From positions 1 to 54,182 of the forward strand of contig JAATFO010000126.1 of the NCBI GenBank assembly GCA_015655145.1: 54,182 nt of DNA. Direction: 5' to 3'. A program made the translations under genes and the position numbers. This stretch comes from Enterobacterales bacterium (GTDB lineage: Bacteria > Pseudomonadota > Gammaproteobacteria > Enterobacterales > Enterobacteriaceae). Below are positions 40,133-50,504 of this stretch, piece after piece. The first letter of the stretch is position 1, and each line of letters begins with the position of its first letter. The notes below the pieces were generated by a model. It searched no databases. It had not been told where the DNA came from and saw only the letters and a list, made by a program, of their open reading frames with translations.

Positions 40133-41511
40133 GAAAAATGCGCGTGGGTATCAGCGCTAAACTGTTCTGCGCCATTTTTTCCACCTGTATGCTGGTGCTG
40201 ATCACCATGCACTGGGGGGTGCGGTTAAGTTTTGAGCATGGCTTTATTGATTACATCAAACGGGGCAACGAGCAGCGTCTCATCATGCTCAGTGATGCAC
40301 TGGCGGATCAGTATCAACAGCACGGTAACTGGGATTTTTTACGGAATAACAACAAGTTGGTCTTTAACCTGTTGCGTTCACTGGAACAAAATCCGGAAGC
40401 GAATAACCAATTGCCGCCACACGGCTGGCGTACCCAGTTTTGGATTATCGACCAACAATACCATGTTCTGGTGGGGCCGCGCGCGCCTATACCGTCGGGC
40501 GGGACACGGCGTAATATCACCACAGATAACGGCCACATTGTCGGCTGGGTACTCGGCTCGCCGCCGGAGCGGCTGACCAGCAGCGCCGATATCAGTTTTG
40601 ATCAACAACAAAAACGCACCAGTTGGTTGATTGTCGCACTGTCGACATTGCTGGCCGCCGCTGTCACCTGGATAATGTCACGTGGTTTGCTGGCACCGGT
40701 GAGACGACTGGTCGCTGGCACGCATCACCTGGCGGCTGGTGATTTTGCCACCCGCGTTGAAGTCGGAAGCCGTGACGAACTGGGCCGACTGGCGCAAGAT
40801 TTTAACCGTCTTGCCAGTTCACTGGAGAAAAACGAAAGTATGCGTCGAGCCTTTATGGCGGATATTTCGCATGAACTCCGCACCCCGTTGGCAATCTTAC
40901 GCGGTGAGCTTGAAGCCATGCAGGATGGGGTGCGGCAATTGACCCCCGCGGCCATCAGTTCGTTACAGATGGAAGTCGTCACCCTGACCAAACTGGTGGA
41001 CGACCTGCATCAGCTTTCGCTGTCCGACGAAGGCGCGCTGGCATACCGTAAATGCGCCACCGACCTGGTTGCATTGATTGGGGTGGTCGCCGCCAGTTTT
41101 GGTGAACGTTTCAGCAGCCATCAACTGACACTCACCCTCACGATGCCAGAGCATGCCCCTTTCTTTGGTGATCCCGATCGTCTGATGCAATTGTTCACTA
41201 ACCTGATGGAAAACAGTTTACGTTACACGGATGCTGGCGGCAGTTTGCAGATTACCCTGACACAGAAAACAGGCTACATCAGTATCAGTTTCAATGATTC
41301 AGCACCGGGTGTGTCCGATGATCAACTCAGAAAAATTTTCGCCCGTTTTTACCGTACGGAAGGGTCGCGTAATCGGGCCAGCGGCGGCTCCGGACTTGGC
41401 CTCGCTATCTGTCAGAATATTGTCGAAGCACATGGCGGACAAATTATCGCCGATCATGCTGATTCAGGCGGGCTGCAAATCAGGGTAGAATTACCACACA
41501 ACAAACCGTGA
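40129..41511 (+). CDS. baeS: BaeS, envelope-stress sensor histidine kinase
   Basis: BaeS senses envelope stress and drugs such as indole or flavonoids, and phosphorylates BaeR. The 460-residue protein has a first membrane segment (about 9-31), a periplasmic sensor (to about 165), a second segment (about 166-183), HAMP ([20 protein letters not shown]), HisKA with His248 in [14 protein letters not shown], and HATPase boxes ([38 protein letters not shown]). I chose ATG 40129, which overlaps the mdtD stop and aligns with E. coli BaeS. An upstream start at 40027 would lie inside mdtD in another frame. baeR starts 12 bp downstream. Confidence 0.95.
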   Translation: MRKMRVGISAKLFCAIFSTCMLVLITMHWGVRLSFEHGFIDYIKRGNEQRLIMLSDALADQYQQHGNWDFLRNNNKLVFNLLRSLEQNPEANNQLPPHGWRTQFWIIDQQYHVLVGPRAPIPSGGTRRNITTDNGHIVGWVLGSPPERLTSSADISFDQQQKRTSWLIVALSTLLAAAVTWIMSRGLLAPVRRLVAGTHHLAAGDFATRVEVGSRDELGRLAQDFNRLASSLEKNESMRRAFMADISHELRTPLAILRGELEAMQDGVRQLTPAAISSLQMEVVTLTKLVDDLHQLSLSDEGALAYRKCATDLVALIGVVAASFGERFSSHQLTLTLTMPEHAPFFGDPDRLMQLFTNLMENSLRYTDAGGSLQITLTQKTGYISISFNDSAPGVSDDQLRKIFARFYRTEGSRNRASGGSGLGLAICQNIVEAHGGQIIADHADSGGLQIRVELPHNKP

Positions 41512-41523
41512 ATAAGACAGTGT

Positions 41524-42231
41524 ATGCACCAGGACCATGACGATCCGCTGATTTTAGTGGTGGAAGACGAGCCCAAACTTGCCCGATTGATGACGGACTA
41601 CCTACAGGCCGCCAACTTCCGCACAGCGCACTTGATGCGCGGTGACAGCGTGCTGGATTTTGTGCGGCAAACGCCGCCGGCGCTGATTTTGCTCGATCTG
41701 ATGTTGCCCGGCGTTGATGGCCTGACCTTGTGCCGTGAAATTCGCCGTTTTTCCGAATTACCCATTGTGATAGTCACGGCCAAAATCGAAGAGATCGATC
41801 GCCTGCTCGGACTGGAAATCGGTGCTGATGACTATATCTGCAAACCCTTTAGCCCCCGTGAAATGGTGGCGCGGGTTAAAACCATTTTACGTCGCTGCAA
41901 AAACCTGCCGGCAGACGTGCAAAATACGCAACACCTGATAATGGATGAGCGCCGTTTTCAGGCCAGTTGGTGTGATCAACCGCTCGATTTAACCCCTGCT
42001 GAGTTTCGTTTGCTAAAAACACTGTCCCAGGAGCCCGGCAAAGTGTTTTCACGTGAACAATTGCTCAATCACCTGTATGACGATTATCGCGTTGTCACCG
42101 ATCGCACCATTGACAGTCATATCAAAAACTTACGTCGCAAACTGGAAGTGCTCGACAGCGAGCAGTCTTTTATTCGTGCGGTGTACGGTATGGGTTACCG
42201 CTGGGAGGCCAATGCCTGTCGTTTGATCTAG
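41524..42231 (+). CDS. baeR: BaeR, OmpR-family response regulator
   Basis: The 235-residue protein has a receiver domain with acidic pocket (LVVEDEP, Asp/Glu near 14-15), phosphoacceptor Asp58 ([10 protein letters not shown]), a conserved Lys in [13 protein letters not shown], and a C-terminal winged-helix DNA-binding domain ([53 protein letters not shown]). It is very close to E. coli BaeR (240 aa). Known targets in E. coli are mdtABCD, acrD and spy. Ribosome site before the ATG is weak, so it may be coupled to baeS, 12 bp upstream. Confidence 0.96.
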   Translation: MHQDHDDPLILVVEDEPKLARLMTDYLQAANFRTAHLMRGDSVLDFVRQTPPALILLDLMLPGVDGLTLCREIRRFSELPIVIVTAKIEEIDRLLGLEIGADDYICKPFSPREMVARVKTILRRCKNLPADVQNTQHLIMDERRFQASWCDQPLDLTPAEFRLLKTLSQEPGKVFSREQLLNHLYDDYRVVTDRTIDSHIKNLRRKLEVLDSEQSFIRAVYGMGYRWEANACRLI

Positions 42232-42388
42232 CGCAATTTACTTCTTACCCGCCCTGCTTAGAATTCCTCACCTTTTTAGCGGGCGATCACCGTGTGCGCC
42301 ATCATCACGTGGCAAGTCTTGCATGTTTGTACCCGACACACTCATCGGCCGTTCGCAATTTCTGACCTGACATCAGACTGAGAACACC

Positions 42389-43762
42389 ATGTTAAAACCG
42401 GAACTTCTTTCTCCGGCCGGCACACTGAAAAATATGCGTTATGCGTTCGCCTATGGCGCAGACGCAGTATATGCCGGCCAACCTCGTTACAGCCTGCGCG
42501 TACGTAACAACGAATTCAACCATGAAAATCTCGCCAAAGGCATTAATGAGGCGCATATTCTGGGCAAAAAATTTTACGTGGTGGTCAACATTGCCCCCCA
42601 TAACGCCAAACTGAAAACATTCATTCGGGATCTCAGGCCCGTCATCGACATGCAACCGGATGCCTTAATCATGTCGGATCCCGGCCTGATTATGCTGGTG
42701 CGTATCGCTTTCCCCGCAATGCCGATTCATCTCTCCGTTCAGGCTAATACCGTAAACTGGGCAACCGTACAATTTTGGCAACAACAGGGGCTCACGCGGG
42801 TGATCCTCTCCCGTGAACTGTCGCTGGAGGAGATTGAAGAAATTCGTCAACAGGTGCCGAAGATGGAACTCGAAGTTTTTGTTCATGGCGCACTGTGCAT
42901 GGCGTATTCCGGTCGCTGCCTGCTCTCAGGTTACCTCAACAAACGTGACCCGAATCAGGGAACCTGTACCAACGCCTGCCGCTGGGAATACCATGTCGAG
43001 GAAGGTAAGCAGGACGATATCGGTAACATTGTTCACCAGCATTCATCGATCCCGGTACAAAATATTGCCTCCACTCTCGGCGCAGGGCCGACGACCGACA
43101 AAGTATTTATGATTGAAGAAGCAATGCGGCCTGGCGAATACATGACAGCCTCTGAAGATGAACATGGTACCTATATCATGAACTCAAAAGACCTGCGCGC
43201 GGTCGCTCATGTAGCACGACTGAGCAACATGGGCGTGCATTCGCTGAAAATTGAAGGACGAACGAAATCCTTCTATTACTGCGCCCGCACCGCCCAGGTT
43301 TATCGCCGGGCCATTGACGATGCCGATGCCGGGAAACCGTTCGACCCGACATTACTGGATACGCTGGAAGGACTGGCGCACCGTGGTTATACCGAAGGTT
43401 TTTTACGTCGCCATACCCATGGCAGCGAGCAAAATGACCAATACGGCTACTCAGTATCCGATCGCCAACAGTTCGTCGGCGAATTTACCGGTGAACGACG
43501 CGGTTCGTTAGCGCAGGTTGAGGTAAAAAATAAATTCTCGACAGGGGACAGTCTTGAGCTTATGAGCCCGGCGGGAAATATCAGCTTTATCCTGTCCCAA
43601 CTGGAAAATCATAAAGCGCACACCATTGACGTTGCTCCCGGCAATGGACATGTCGTTTGGTTAGCCGTGCCGGAAGAGCTTGACCTGCGCTTTGCCTTAC
43701 TGATGCGTAACCTGGCTGGCACCACTACACGCCAGCCTCATCAACCGACACAGGTGGTTTAA
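42389..43762 (+). CDS. trhP: TrhP (YegQ), U32-family prephenate-dependent tRNA uridine(34) hydroxylase
   Basis: TrhP helps make 5-hydroxyuridine at wobble position 34 of tRNAs, in an iron-sulfur and prephenate-dependent way in E. coli. The 457-residue protein (E. coli 453) has the N-terminal ELLSPAGTLKNMRYAFAYGADAVYAG, SVQANTVNWATVQFW, and the Cys-rich motif GALCMAYSGRCLLSGYLNKRDPNQGTCTNACRWEY (Cys170, 177, 193, 197), which can bind a cluster, then MNSKDLRAVAHVARL and LKIEGRTKSFYY. Older annotations call it a peptidase; the U32 name is historical. It stands alone, 157 bp after baeR, with a terminator downstream. Confidence 0.95.
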   Translation: MLKPELLSPAGTLKNMRYAFAYGADAVYAGQPRYSLRVRNNEFNHENLAKGINEAHILGKKFYVVVNIAPHNAKLKTFIRDLRPVIDMQPDALIMSDPGLIMLVRIAFPAMPIHLSVQANTVNWATVQFWQQQGLTRVILSRELSLEEIEEIRQQVPKMELEVFVHGALCMAYSGRCLLSGYLNKRDPNQGTCTNACRWEYHVEEGKQDDIGNIVHQHSSIPVQNIASTLGAGPTTDKVFMIEEAMRPGEYMTASEDEHGTYIMNSKDLRAVAHVARLSNMGVHSLKIEGRTKSFYYCARTAQVYRRAIDDADAGKPFDPTLLDTLEGLAHRGYTEGFLRRHTHGSEQNDQYGYSVSDRQQFVGEFTGERRGSLAQVEVKNKFSTGDSLELMSPAGNISFILSQLENHKAHTIDVAPGNGHVVWLAVPEELDLRFALLMRNLAGTTTRQPHQPTQVV

Positions 43763-43885
43763 TATATTAATTGTTACCGATTTTAGAATTTGATCACATT
43801 CAGCATGACATTTTCTGACTATCATCTCGTTCAGCTTAAAACGAGTAACAAAAAACAGCAGGTTGTACCAGGAACCACCTCATTT

Positions 43886-43917
43886 ACCCACCCGGCTCCC
43901 CCGAGTGGGTTTTCTTT
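43886..43917 (+). terminator. Intrinsic terminator after trhP
   Basis: ACCCACCCGG (43886-43895) pairs with CCGAGTGGGT (43901-43910) with one mismatch, giving a GC-rich hairpin with a 5-base loop, followed by TTTCTTTT. It lies 124 bp after the trhP stop and before yegS, separating the two transcription units. Confidence 0.85.
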
Positions 43918-44040
43918 TCCCCCCTCCGGGCAGTCACAGCCAAATGACTTCGATGAAAATGAGCGCCTCTCTGGTGCTATCACCACCACCGTATTTTTTA
44001 GCGTATAATCAAACCAATGGCCGCACATCGGGGAATAAAA

Positions 44041-44940
44041 ATGGAAAAACATCCACTGACAATGGTGATCCTTAACGGTAAAGGCGCCGGTAATGACATG
44101 TTGCGCAGCGCAATAACAACTTTGCGCGAAGAAGGTTTTCCCATCACCGTGCGCGTGACCTGGGAACACGGCGATGGTGAACGTTACATCACCGAAGCGC
44201 TGGAACTCAACGCAGAAACCGTGATTGCCGGCGGCGGTGACGGAACAATTAATGAGATAGCCACCGCACTGGCAAAACGCGAGGCGAAGCACAGGCCGGT
44301 ACTGGGAATTTTGCCGCTCGGCACGGCGAACGATTTCGCCACCAGCGCGGGTATCCCTGAAGATATGGAGCAGGCATTACGGCTGGCCATCTATGGTCAT
44401 GCTGTGGATATCGACCTCGGCTGCGTCAACCAGAATCATTATTTCATCAATATGGCCACCGGCGGCTTTGGCACCCGGATCACCACCGAAACGCCGGAGA
44501 AGCTAAAATCAGCGCTGGGCGGGGTTTCCTATTTTATCCATGGTCTGATGCGGATGGATACCCTGAAAGCCGATCGCTGTGAGATTAACGGCCCGGGTTT
44601 TAGCTGGCAAGGTGATGCATTGGTGACAGGCATTGGCAATGGCCGTCAGGCGGGTGGCGGACAGCGCTTATGTCCCTCGGCCTTGATTAATGACGGCGAA
44701 CTGGCACTGAGCGTTGTGCCGTCGCAGGAGTTGTTACCCACTCTGCTACACTCGCTGACACGCAATGACGACAATCCCAATATGATCACGGCTTCGCTGC
44801 CCTGGCTGACCCTGCACGCGACGCACGAAATGACCTTTAATCTTGATGGTGAACCATTAACAGGAACTGACTTCCACATTGAAGTGCTGCCAAAGGCACT
44901 CTCCTGCCGCTTACCTCCGTCATGTGAGCTACTGGCATAA
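44041..44940 (+). CDS. yegS: YegS, lipid kinase of the diacylglycerol-kinase family
   Basis: The 299-residue protein (same length as E. coli YegS) has the DAGK catalytic pattern: [12 protein letters not shown] near the start, [15 protein letters not shown] (about 60-74), [18 protein letters not shown] and the C-terminal [19 protein letters not shown]. coli YegS phosphorylates lipids such as phosphatidylglycerol in vitro; the natural substrate is uncertain. I chose ATG 44041 (GGGGAA upstream), which aligns with homologues; ATG 44017 would add eight residues. It is monocistronic, between the trhP terminator and the rsp locus. Confidence 0.94.
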   Translation: MEKHPLTMVILNGKGAGNDMLRSAITTLREEGFPITVRVTWEHGDGERYITEALELNAETVIAGGGDGTINEIATALAKREAKHRPVLGILPLGTANDFATSAGIPEDMEQALRLAIYGHAVDIDLGCVNQNHYFINMATGGFGTRITTETPEKLKSALGGVSYFIHGLMRMDTLKADRCEINGPGFSWQGDALVTGIGNGRQAGGGQRLCPSALINDGELALSVVPSQELLPTLLHSLTRNDDNPNMITASLPWLTLHATHEMTFNLDGEPLTGTDFHIEVLPKALSCRLPPSCELLA

Positions 44941-45282
44941 CACGGCAATTTCCTGTGGCGCGCGTGAACCGCGCCCGGGTTGCTCGTTGCCGATGGCATT
45001 GCTTCACCCCTGACTGTCTTCATCCGTTAGCGCCTGTCTTCCCGGCGACATGATCCGGCACACCAGGCTACGCGTATTTTCATTCGCCTTCTGAGGTGCT
45101 GATCCGCCGCGGGTCGGGCATCAAACTGTACATCTTGTGCAGGTTATTACTGCAGCACACCGTCGACCCTGAGGGTGGTAGGAATGTGATCATCATCTAA
45201 TAATTTCATCAAACATCTTGTATGGTAGCATACCATAAGCGTATTTTTTCATCACTGAAGCCGCTACAGGAAGGCCTGGAAG
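44941..45282 (+). other. Intergenic control region upstream of rspA
   Basis: This 342-bp gap between yegS and rspA has no gene. Near its right end it has a perfect palindrome TATGGTA-GCA-TACCATA (45221-45237), and just before this a TGTGA half-site (45186-45190) that could be part of a weak CRP site. Nothing else stands out. Confidence 0.5.
45221..45237. promoter_or_regulatory. Candidate GntR-type operator of the rsp operon
   Basis: TATGGTA and TACCATA form a perfect inverted repeat around GCA, 45 bp upstream of the rspA ATG. The TGGT-N-ACCA kind of core is known for FadR-subfamily GntR regulators such as UxuR, ExuR and FadR, and such a regulator is encoded at the end of the operon. Binding is inferred. 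Confidence 0.6.
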
Positions 45283-46497
45283 ATGAAAATTGTTAAAGCA
45301 GACGTCTTTGTAACCTGCCCCGGCAGGAACTTTGTTACTGTAAAAATCACCACCGATGAAGGGTTGAGCGGTATTGGTGATGCCACCCTGAACGGCCGCG
45401 AATTATCAGTAGCCTCGTATCTGAAAGATCATCTCTGCCCACAACTTATTGGTCGTGATGCGCACCAAATCGAAGACATCTGGCAATTCTTCTACAAGGG
45501 CGCTTACTGGCGTCGCGGGCCGGTCACCATGTCAGCGATTTCCGCCATCGATATGGCATTGTGGGATATTAAAGGCAAGGCTGCCAATATGCCGCTTTAC
45601 CAGCTACTGGGCGGCGCCTCGCGCAGCGGCGTTATGGTGTATTGCCATACCACCGGCCATACCATCGATGAAGTGATCGACGATTTCGCCAGGCATAAAG
45701 AACTGGGCTTCAGGGCAATTCGCGCCCAGTGCGGTATTCCCGGTATGAAAACCACTTACGGCATGGCAAAAGGAAAAGGCCTGTCCTATGAGCCCGCCAC
45801 CAAAGGTAATGGGCCGGAAGAACAACTGTGGTCCAGCGAAAAATACCTCGATTTCACCCCGAAACTGTTTGCCGCCATCCGTGATAAATTCGGTTTTGAC
45901 CAGCATCTGCTACACGATATGCACCATCGGCTCACCCCCATTGAAGCAGCCCGATTTGGTAAAAGCATTGAAGATTACCGGCTGTTCTGGATGGAAGATC
46001 CGACACCCGCTGAAAATCAGGAAAGCTTCCGCCTGATTCGTCAACACACCGTCACCCCGATTGCCGTCGGGGAGGTATTCAACAGTATCTGGGACTGTAA
46101 ACAACTGATCGAAGAACAACTTATCGACTATATCCGCACCACCATAACCCATGCTGGCGGGATCACTGGCATGCGACGTATTGCTGATTTCGCATCACTG
46201 TACCAGGTCCGTACCGGTTCGCACGGCCCGTCCGATCTCTCGCCGATCTGCATGGCCGCCGCGCTGCATTTTGACCTGTGGGTACCAAACTTTGGTGTAC
46301 AAGAATACATGGGCTATTCGGCGCAAATGCTGGAACTTTTCCAGCACAACTGGACGTTCGATAACGGTTATATGCATCCGGGCGATAAACCGGGCCTCGG
46401 TATCGAATTTGATGAGAAACGTGCGGCGAAATATCCCTACGAAGCAGCCTGTTTACCGGTTGCACGTCTGGAAGACGGCACACTGTGGAACTGGTAA
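45283..46497 (+). CDS. rspA: RspA, enolase-superfamily mannonate dehydratase (ManD family)
   Basis: This 404-residue enzyme (E. coli RspA 404) should dehydrate D-mannonate, or a related sugar acid, to 2-keto-3-deoxygluconate. ManD residues are in place: Arg147 and Tyr159 in [14 protein letters not shown]; the metal ligands Asp212 (HDMHHRLTP), Glu238 (WMEDP) and Glu264 (VGEVFNS); His214; and the [19 protein letters not shown] segment. Members range from efficient to very weak mannonate dehydratases, which cannot be told apart by eye. It opens a five-gene sugar-acid operon with rspB, an MFS permease, a fructuronate reductase-like enzyme and a GntR regulator. AGGAAGG lies 14 nt upstream. The name comes from an early homoserine-lactone hypothesis. 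Confidence 0.92.
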   Translation: MKIVKADVFVTCPGRNFVTVKITTDEGLSGIGDATLNGRELSVASYLKDHLCPQLIGRDAHQIEDIWQFFYKGAYWRRGPVTMSAISAIDMALWDIKGKAANMPLYQLLGGASRSGVMVYCHTTGHTIDEVIDDFARHKELGFRAIRAQCGIPGMKTTYGMAKGKGLSYEPATKGNGPEEQLWSSEKYLDFTPKLFAAIRDKFGFDQHLLHDMHHRLTPIEAARFGKSIEDYRLFWMEDPTPAENQESFRLIRQHTVTPIAVGEVFNSIWDCKQLIEEQLIDYIRTTITHAGGITGMRRIADFASLYQVRTGSHGPSDLSPICMAAALHFDLWVPNFGVQEYMGYSAQMLELFQHNWTFDNGYMHPGDKPGLGIEFDEKRAAKYPYEAACLPVARLEDGTLWNW

Positions 46498-46507
46498 GGA
46501 GATAAAA

Positions 46508-47518
46508 ATGAAAAGTGTGGTCATTGAACGCCCTGACGAACTGCGGTTACAGGATCGTGAATGCCTTCAGCCAGCGGCAGGAGAAGTCCGGGTAAAAGTA
46601 AAGTACGCCAGCATTTGCGGTTCTGATGTACATATCTGGCATGGACACAATCCGTTTGCCCGTTATCCTCGGGTTATTGGTCACGAGTTTTTTGGTGTGA
46701 TTGATGCCGTCGGCGGCGACGTCGACAAAGCGCGGACAGGCGAACGTGTTGTGATCGATCCAGTGGTGAGTTGTGGCCGCTGTTACCCTTGCTCGGTAGG
46801 CCGCCCGAACGTGTGCCGCGAATTACAGGTGATCGGCGTCCATCGTGACGGGGGGTTCAGTGAATATGCCCTGGTGCCGGCAACCAACGCCACGCCGATC
46901 CCTGACAGTATTCCTGATCGGCTTGCCAGTCTGGTCGAACCATTCACCATCGCTGCCAATATTGCCGCCTTCCTGCAACCCACTCTTCATGATATCGCCC
47001 TGATTTACGGTGCCGGTCCCATCGGTTTAACCGTGCTTCAGGTGCTGAAAGGCGTGTATGGGGTAAAACAGGTGATCGTGGCCGACCGGCTGGAGGAACG
47101 GCTGGCGATGGCATCAGATAACGGCGCTGATGCCGTACTGAATAACAGCGATACGCCGCTGGCGGCACAGTTGAACGGTGTAGAGCCGACACTGATTATC
47201 GATGCAGCATGCCATCCATCGATTCTGGCGGAAGCCGCCATGCTGGCCTCGCCGGCAGCGCGTATCGGTTTGCTCGGTTTTTCCGGCGCGCCTTGTACCA
47301 TCACGCAACAAAGTCTGACCAGTAAAGAGCTGTCGCTGTTTACATCCCGCCTCAATAGCCACCGCTTCCCGCAAGTCATTCGCTGGTTTGAGCAAAAACG
47401 CGTCCAGCCAGAAAAATTGGTGACCCATTATCTGCCTCTTAGCCAGATTGAGCAGGCAATGACACTCTTTGAGCAAGATCCGCGCACCTGTTGCAAGATC
47501 ATTTTACAGATCGAGTAA
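46508..47518 (+). CDS. rspB: RspB, zinc-dependent MDR-family sugar-acid/polyol dehydrogenase
   Basis: The 336-residue protein is a medium-chain dehydrogenase. Catalytic zinc ligands Cys37 (YASICGSD) and His59-Glu60 (VIGHEFFG) are present, with the structural zinc site Cys89, 92, 95, 103, and a Rossmann motif YGAGPIGLT. It is close to E. coli RspB (339 aa). In this setting it probably oxidises a hexonate, for example L-gulonate at C5 to D-fructuronate, feeding the next two enzymes; this is inference from family and context. I chose ATG 46508 because an upstream in-frame start would lie inside rspA. GGAG is at -10, and rspA ends 10 bp upstream. Confidence 0.92.
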   Translation: MKSVVIERPDELRLQDRECLQPAAGEVRVKVKYASICGSDVHIWHGHNPFARYPRVIGHEFFGVIDAVGGDVDKARTGERVVIDPVVSCGRCYPCSVGRPNVCRELQVIGVHRDGGFSEYALVPATNATPIPDSIPDRLASLVEPFTIAANIAAFLQPTLHDIALIYGAGPIGLTVLQVLKGVYGVKQVIVADRLEERLAMASDNGADAVLNNSDTPLAAQLNGVEPTLIIDAACHPSILAEAAMLASPAARIGLLGFSGAPCTITQQSLTSKELSLFTSRLNSHRFPQVIRWFEQKRVQPEKLVTHYLPLSQIEQAMTLFEQDPRTCCKIILQIE

Positions 47519-47619
47519 CTGTGTGGATTACCCGTTATGTTTACGACATCTGCACTATCAGCCTCTGCTAGCGAACACCTTAACCTTAGACTCAATATTA
47601 TAATTATTAAGGAGTTATC

Positions 47620-48903
47620 ATGTTCAAAAATTTACGCTGGACTCTCGTACTGCTGCTGTTTTTGGTTTACATGATCAATTACCTTGATCGTGTCGCGCTG
47701 TCGCTTACCGTTCCACTGATCGAAAAAGATTTACTGCTCAACACCGAACAATTTGGTCTGATTTTCGGCAGCTTCTTCTTTGGCTATGCACTGTTCAATT
47801 TTATCGGTGGCCTGGCCACCGATAAATTCGGCCCCAAACGGGTTCTTGGTGTCGCCGTCGGAATGTGGTCGTTGTTTTGCGGCATGACTGCTCTGGCAAC
47901 CGGCTTCTGGTCAATGCTGGTACTGCGCGTACTGTTCGGCATGGCCGAAGGCCCGATTTGCGCGTCAGCAAATAAAGCGATTAACGGCTGGTTTCCGAAG
48001 CAACAGGCAGCAACGGCTATGGGGCTACTCAGCGCAGGATCGCCGCTTGGCGGTGCGATAGCCGGACCGATTATCGGCTATCTGGCACTGGCTTTCGGCT
48101 GGCGTCCGGCGTTTGTTATTATTTGTTCCATTGGTATCGTCTGGATGTTGATCTGGTTCTTTGTCGCTGCCGATACACCGGCCAAAAGCCAGCATGTTTC
48201 AACACAGGAACGTTTGCTGATTGAGCAGTTAAAAGAGCAGGAAGCTAACGCCAGAGATAATTTAACCCAGTCTCAACATGGCCTTGGCTACTATCTGCGC
48301 CAGCCGATTATCATCGTCACCGCCTTCGCGTTCTTTTGCTATAACTACATTTTGTTCTTCTTCCTGAGCTGGTTTCCGGCCTGGCTGGTACAGGCACATG
48401 GTCTGGATATCAAAACCATGAGTATGACGACCGTGATCCCCTGGATAGTCGGCTTTGTAGGCCTGGCGTTAGGCGGCTGGATTTCTGATAAGATTTTCAC
48501 TATTACCGGTAAATTATTACTTTCACGAAAAATTGTCCTGGTGATCTCACTGCTGGTCGCCGCGATTTGTGTTGCCCTCGCGGGGACAGTAACAGACGTC
48601 AGTTCCGCCGTACTGTTAATGTCGGTATCGCTGTTTTTCCTTTATATTACCGGGGCAATTTACTGGGCAATCATTCAGGATGTGGTGCATAAAAGCCGCG
48701 TCGGCGGGATCAGCGGTTTTGTCCATTTGGTTGGCAGCATCTCAGGCATTGTTGGCCCCATTGTGACGGGTTTTATCGTGCAAAATACCGGTAAATTCGA
48801 CAGTGCGTTTATTCTGGCTGGCGCAGTTGCGGCACTTGGCGCCGTGCTGGTGCTGTTCGTTATTAAATCCCCTAAACCCGGAAAAATACCCCTTTCCGTC
48901 TGA
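47620..48903 (+). CDS. MFS transporter, anion:cation symporter (hexuronate/hexonate) family
   Basis: This 427-residue protein has 12 hydrophobic segments and the ACS-family start (FLVYMINYLDRVALSLTVPLIEKDL), motif A-like GGLATDKFGPKRVL, and MAEGPICASANKAINGWFPKQQAATAMG. Relatives import hexuronates, gluconates and similar acids with protons; E. coli YdfJ, encoded near rspAB, is a likely counterpart. AAGGAG stands six bases before the ATG. It lies 101 bp after rspB and 48 bp before the reductase gene, so it is probably the uptake step of the operon. The substrate is inferred from neighbours only. Confidence 0.87.
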   Translation: MFKNLRWTLVLLLFLVYMINYLDRVALSLTVPLIEKDLLLNTEQFGLIFGSFFFGYALFNFIGGLATDKFGPKRVLGVAVGMWSLFCGMTALATGFWSMLVLRVLFGMAEGPICASANKAINGWFPKQQAATAMGLLSAGSPLGGAIAGPIIGYLALAFGWRPAFVIICSIGIVWMLIWFFVAADTPAKSQHVSTQERLLIEQLKEQEANARDNLTQSQHGLGYYLRQPIIIVTAFAFFCYNYILFFFLSWFPAWLVQAHGLDIKTMSMTTVIPWIVGFVGLALGGWISDKIFTITGKLLLSRKIVLVISLLVAAICVALAGTVTDVSSAVLLMSVSLFFLYITGAIYWAIIQDVVHKSRVGGISGFVHLVGSISGIVGPIVTGFIVQNTGKFDSAFILAGAVAALGAVLVLFVIKSPKPGKIPLSV

Positions 48904-48951
48904 TTCCCATGGGCGCGTAATTTGCGCCCGCAGCCTTAACAAGGACTGACT

Positions 48952-50415
48952 ATGTTATCCGTTGAACAACTGCCGCCAGACACCCAGCTAACCACTTACG
49001 ATCGTTCCGGTTTACGTACTCGCATGCTGCATATCGGCTTTGGCGCCTTCCACCGTGCGCATCAGGCTGTGTGCTGTGACAAGCTGGCACAGGAGGCCGG
49101 CAGCGACTGGGGCTATTGTGAAGTGAACCTTAACAGCGGCGAATTAATTGCCGCATTACGGGCGCAATCATTGCAGTACACCGTAACAGAAATGGCCGAT
49201 GATCACCTTTCAACGCGCGTAATCGGCGTGATTACCGCCGCGCTACATGCGAAAAGCGATGGCGTGAATCGCGTGATTGACGCTATGTGCCAGCCCGACA
49301 TCGCGATTGTCTCAATGACGGTCACCGAAAAAGGCTATTGTCATTCCCCGGCCACTGGTGAACTGAATCTCAGCCATCCATCAATTCAGCATGACCTTGC
49401 CCACCCTGATGAACCCATCTCGCTACCCGGATTCATCCTTGCAGGCATTAAACGCCGCCGTGCCTGGGGCTTGGCCCCGTTTAGTGTCATGTCCTGTGAT
49501 AACATGCCGGGAAACGGTCATGTTACCCGCAACGTTATCATCCAACTGGCCGAACAGCAGGACAGCGATCTGGCACGCTATATTCGTCAGCATCTCACCT
49601 TTCCTTCCACTATGGTGGATCGTATTGTGCCCGCCATGACCGCCGATTCACTGCAAAAACTGAGCCGCCGACTTGGCACCTGTGACCCGGTTGCCGTCGA
49701 GTGCGAGCCCTTTTTTCAGTGGGTAATTGAAGATAATTTTGTCAATGGTCGTCCTGAATGGGAGAAAGCGGGCGCCGAACTGGTGGCTAATGTACTGCCC
49801 TTTGAAGAGATGAAACTGCGTATGCTTAATGGCAGTCATTCTTTCCTGGCTTATCTTGGCTATCTGGCGGGATACGAACATATCAGCGATTGCATGCACG
49901 ATAACCACTTCCTGAATGCCGCCCGTACATTGATGCTGTCGGAGCAGGCACCTACCCTACAGATACACGGGGTTGATCTGCATGCTTATGCTAATGCACT
50001 GATCGCCCGCTATCAAAACCGCGCCATTAAACACCGTACTGACCAAATCGCTAGCGACGGCACACAAAAACTGCCGCAACGCTGGCTTGATAGCATTCGC
50101 TGGCACCTTAACCACGGTAGCCGTTTTGACTTACTGGCGCTTGGTGTTGCCGGCTGGATGCGTTATGTCAGCGGTGTGGATGAGCGCGGTAATCCGATTG
50201 CGATAAAGGATCCGTTAAAAATACTGCTGATGCAACGCGTCAGTGACAGTGACGACGGAGAAAACCGTATAACTGCCTTGCTAACGATAAATACCGTGTT
50301 TGGACATGATTTGGTACATAACAGCCGTTTCAGAGCACGGCTATCTTTCTTCTGGCAACAATTACACCAGCAAGGGGCGCGCGCAACGGTCGCACAGCTG
50401 ATGACAAGCTACTGA
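48952..50415 (+). CDS. Mannitol dehydrogenase family protein, fructuronate reductase-like (UxuB/YdfI type)
   Basis: The 487-residue protein is a polyol-specific long-chain dehydrogenase: MLHIGFGAFHRAHQAV at the N-terminus, VSMTVTEKGYCHSPATGELN, MSCDNMPGNGHVTRNVIIQLAE, MVDRIVP, and LRMLNGSHSFLAYLGYLAGYEHISDCM with the catalytic Lys/Asn region. Length equals UxuB and E. coli YdfI (486). It should interconvert D-fructuronate and D-mannonate with NAD(H). Together with RspB before it and RspA after it in the pathway, it completes a route to 2-keto-3-deoxygluconate. Mannitol or tagaturonate enzymes share this fold, so the substrate is inferred. Confidence 0.88.
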   Translation: MLSVEQLPPDTQLTTYDRSGLRTRMLHIGFGAFHRAHQAVCCDKLAQEAGSDWGYCEVNLNSGELIAALRAQSLQYTVTEMADDHLSTRVIGVITAALHAKSDGVNRVIDAMCQPDIAIVSMTVTEKGYCHSPATGELNLSHPSIQHDLAHPDEPISLPGFILAGIKRRRAWGLAPFSVMSCDNMPGNGHVTRNVIIQLAEQQDSDLARYIRQHLTFPSTMVDRIVPAMTADSLQKLSRRLGTCDPVAVECEPFFQWVIEDNFVNGRPEWEKAGAELVANVLPFEEMKLRMLNGSHSFLAYLGYLAGYEHISDCMHDNHFLNAARTLMLSEQAPTLQIHGVDLHAYANALIARYQNRAIKHRTDQIASDGTQKLPQRWLDSIRWHLNHGSRFDLLALGVAGWMRYVSGVDERGNPIAIKDPLKILLMQRVSDSDDGENRITALLTINTVFGHDLVHNSRFRARLSFFWQQLHQQGARATVAQLMTSY

Positions 50416-50504
50416 TGACTTTACGCTAAAAGCACTGGCGTGCTGACCACAGGCTGTTAGACTGAGGACTTGAACCGAGTCCTGACACTAAACGGATGTT
50501 ATGT

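Noticed and set aside
40027-41511. Longer BaeS starting inside mdtD
   Set aside because: The extra 34 residues are a shadow of mdtD; ATG 40129 aligns with E. coli BaeS and overlaps the mdtD stop.
45186-45201. CRP site upstream of rspA
   Set aside because: Only the TGTGA half is present; the second half (TCACA) is missing.
46151-47518. Long frame of 455 codons covering the end of rspA and rspB
   Set aside because: The first 119 codons run inside rspA in another frame; RspB homologues start at the ATG at 46508, which has its own ribosome site.
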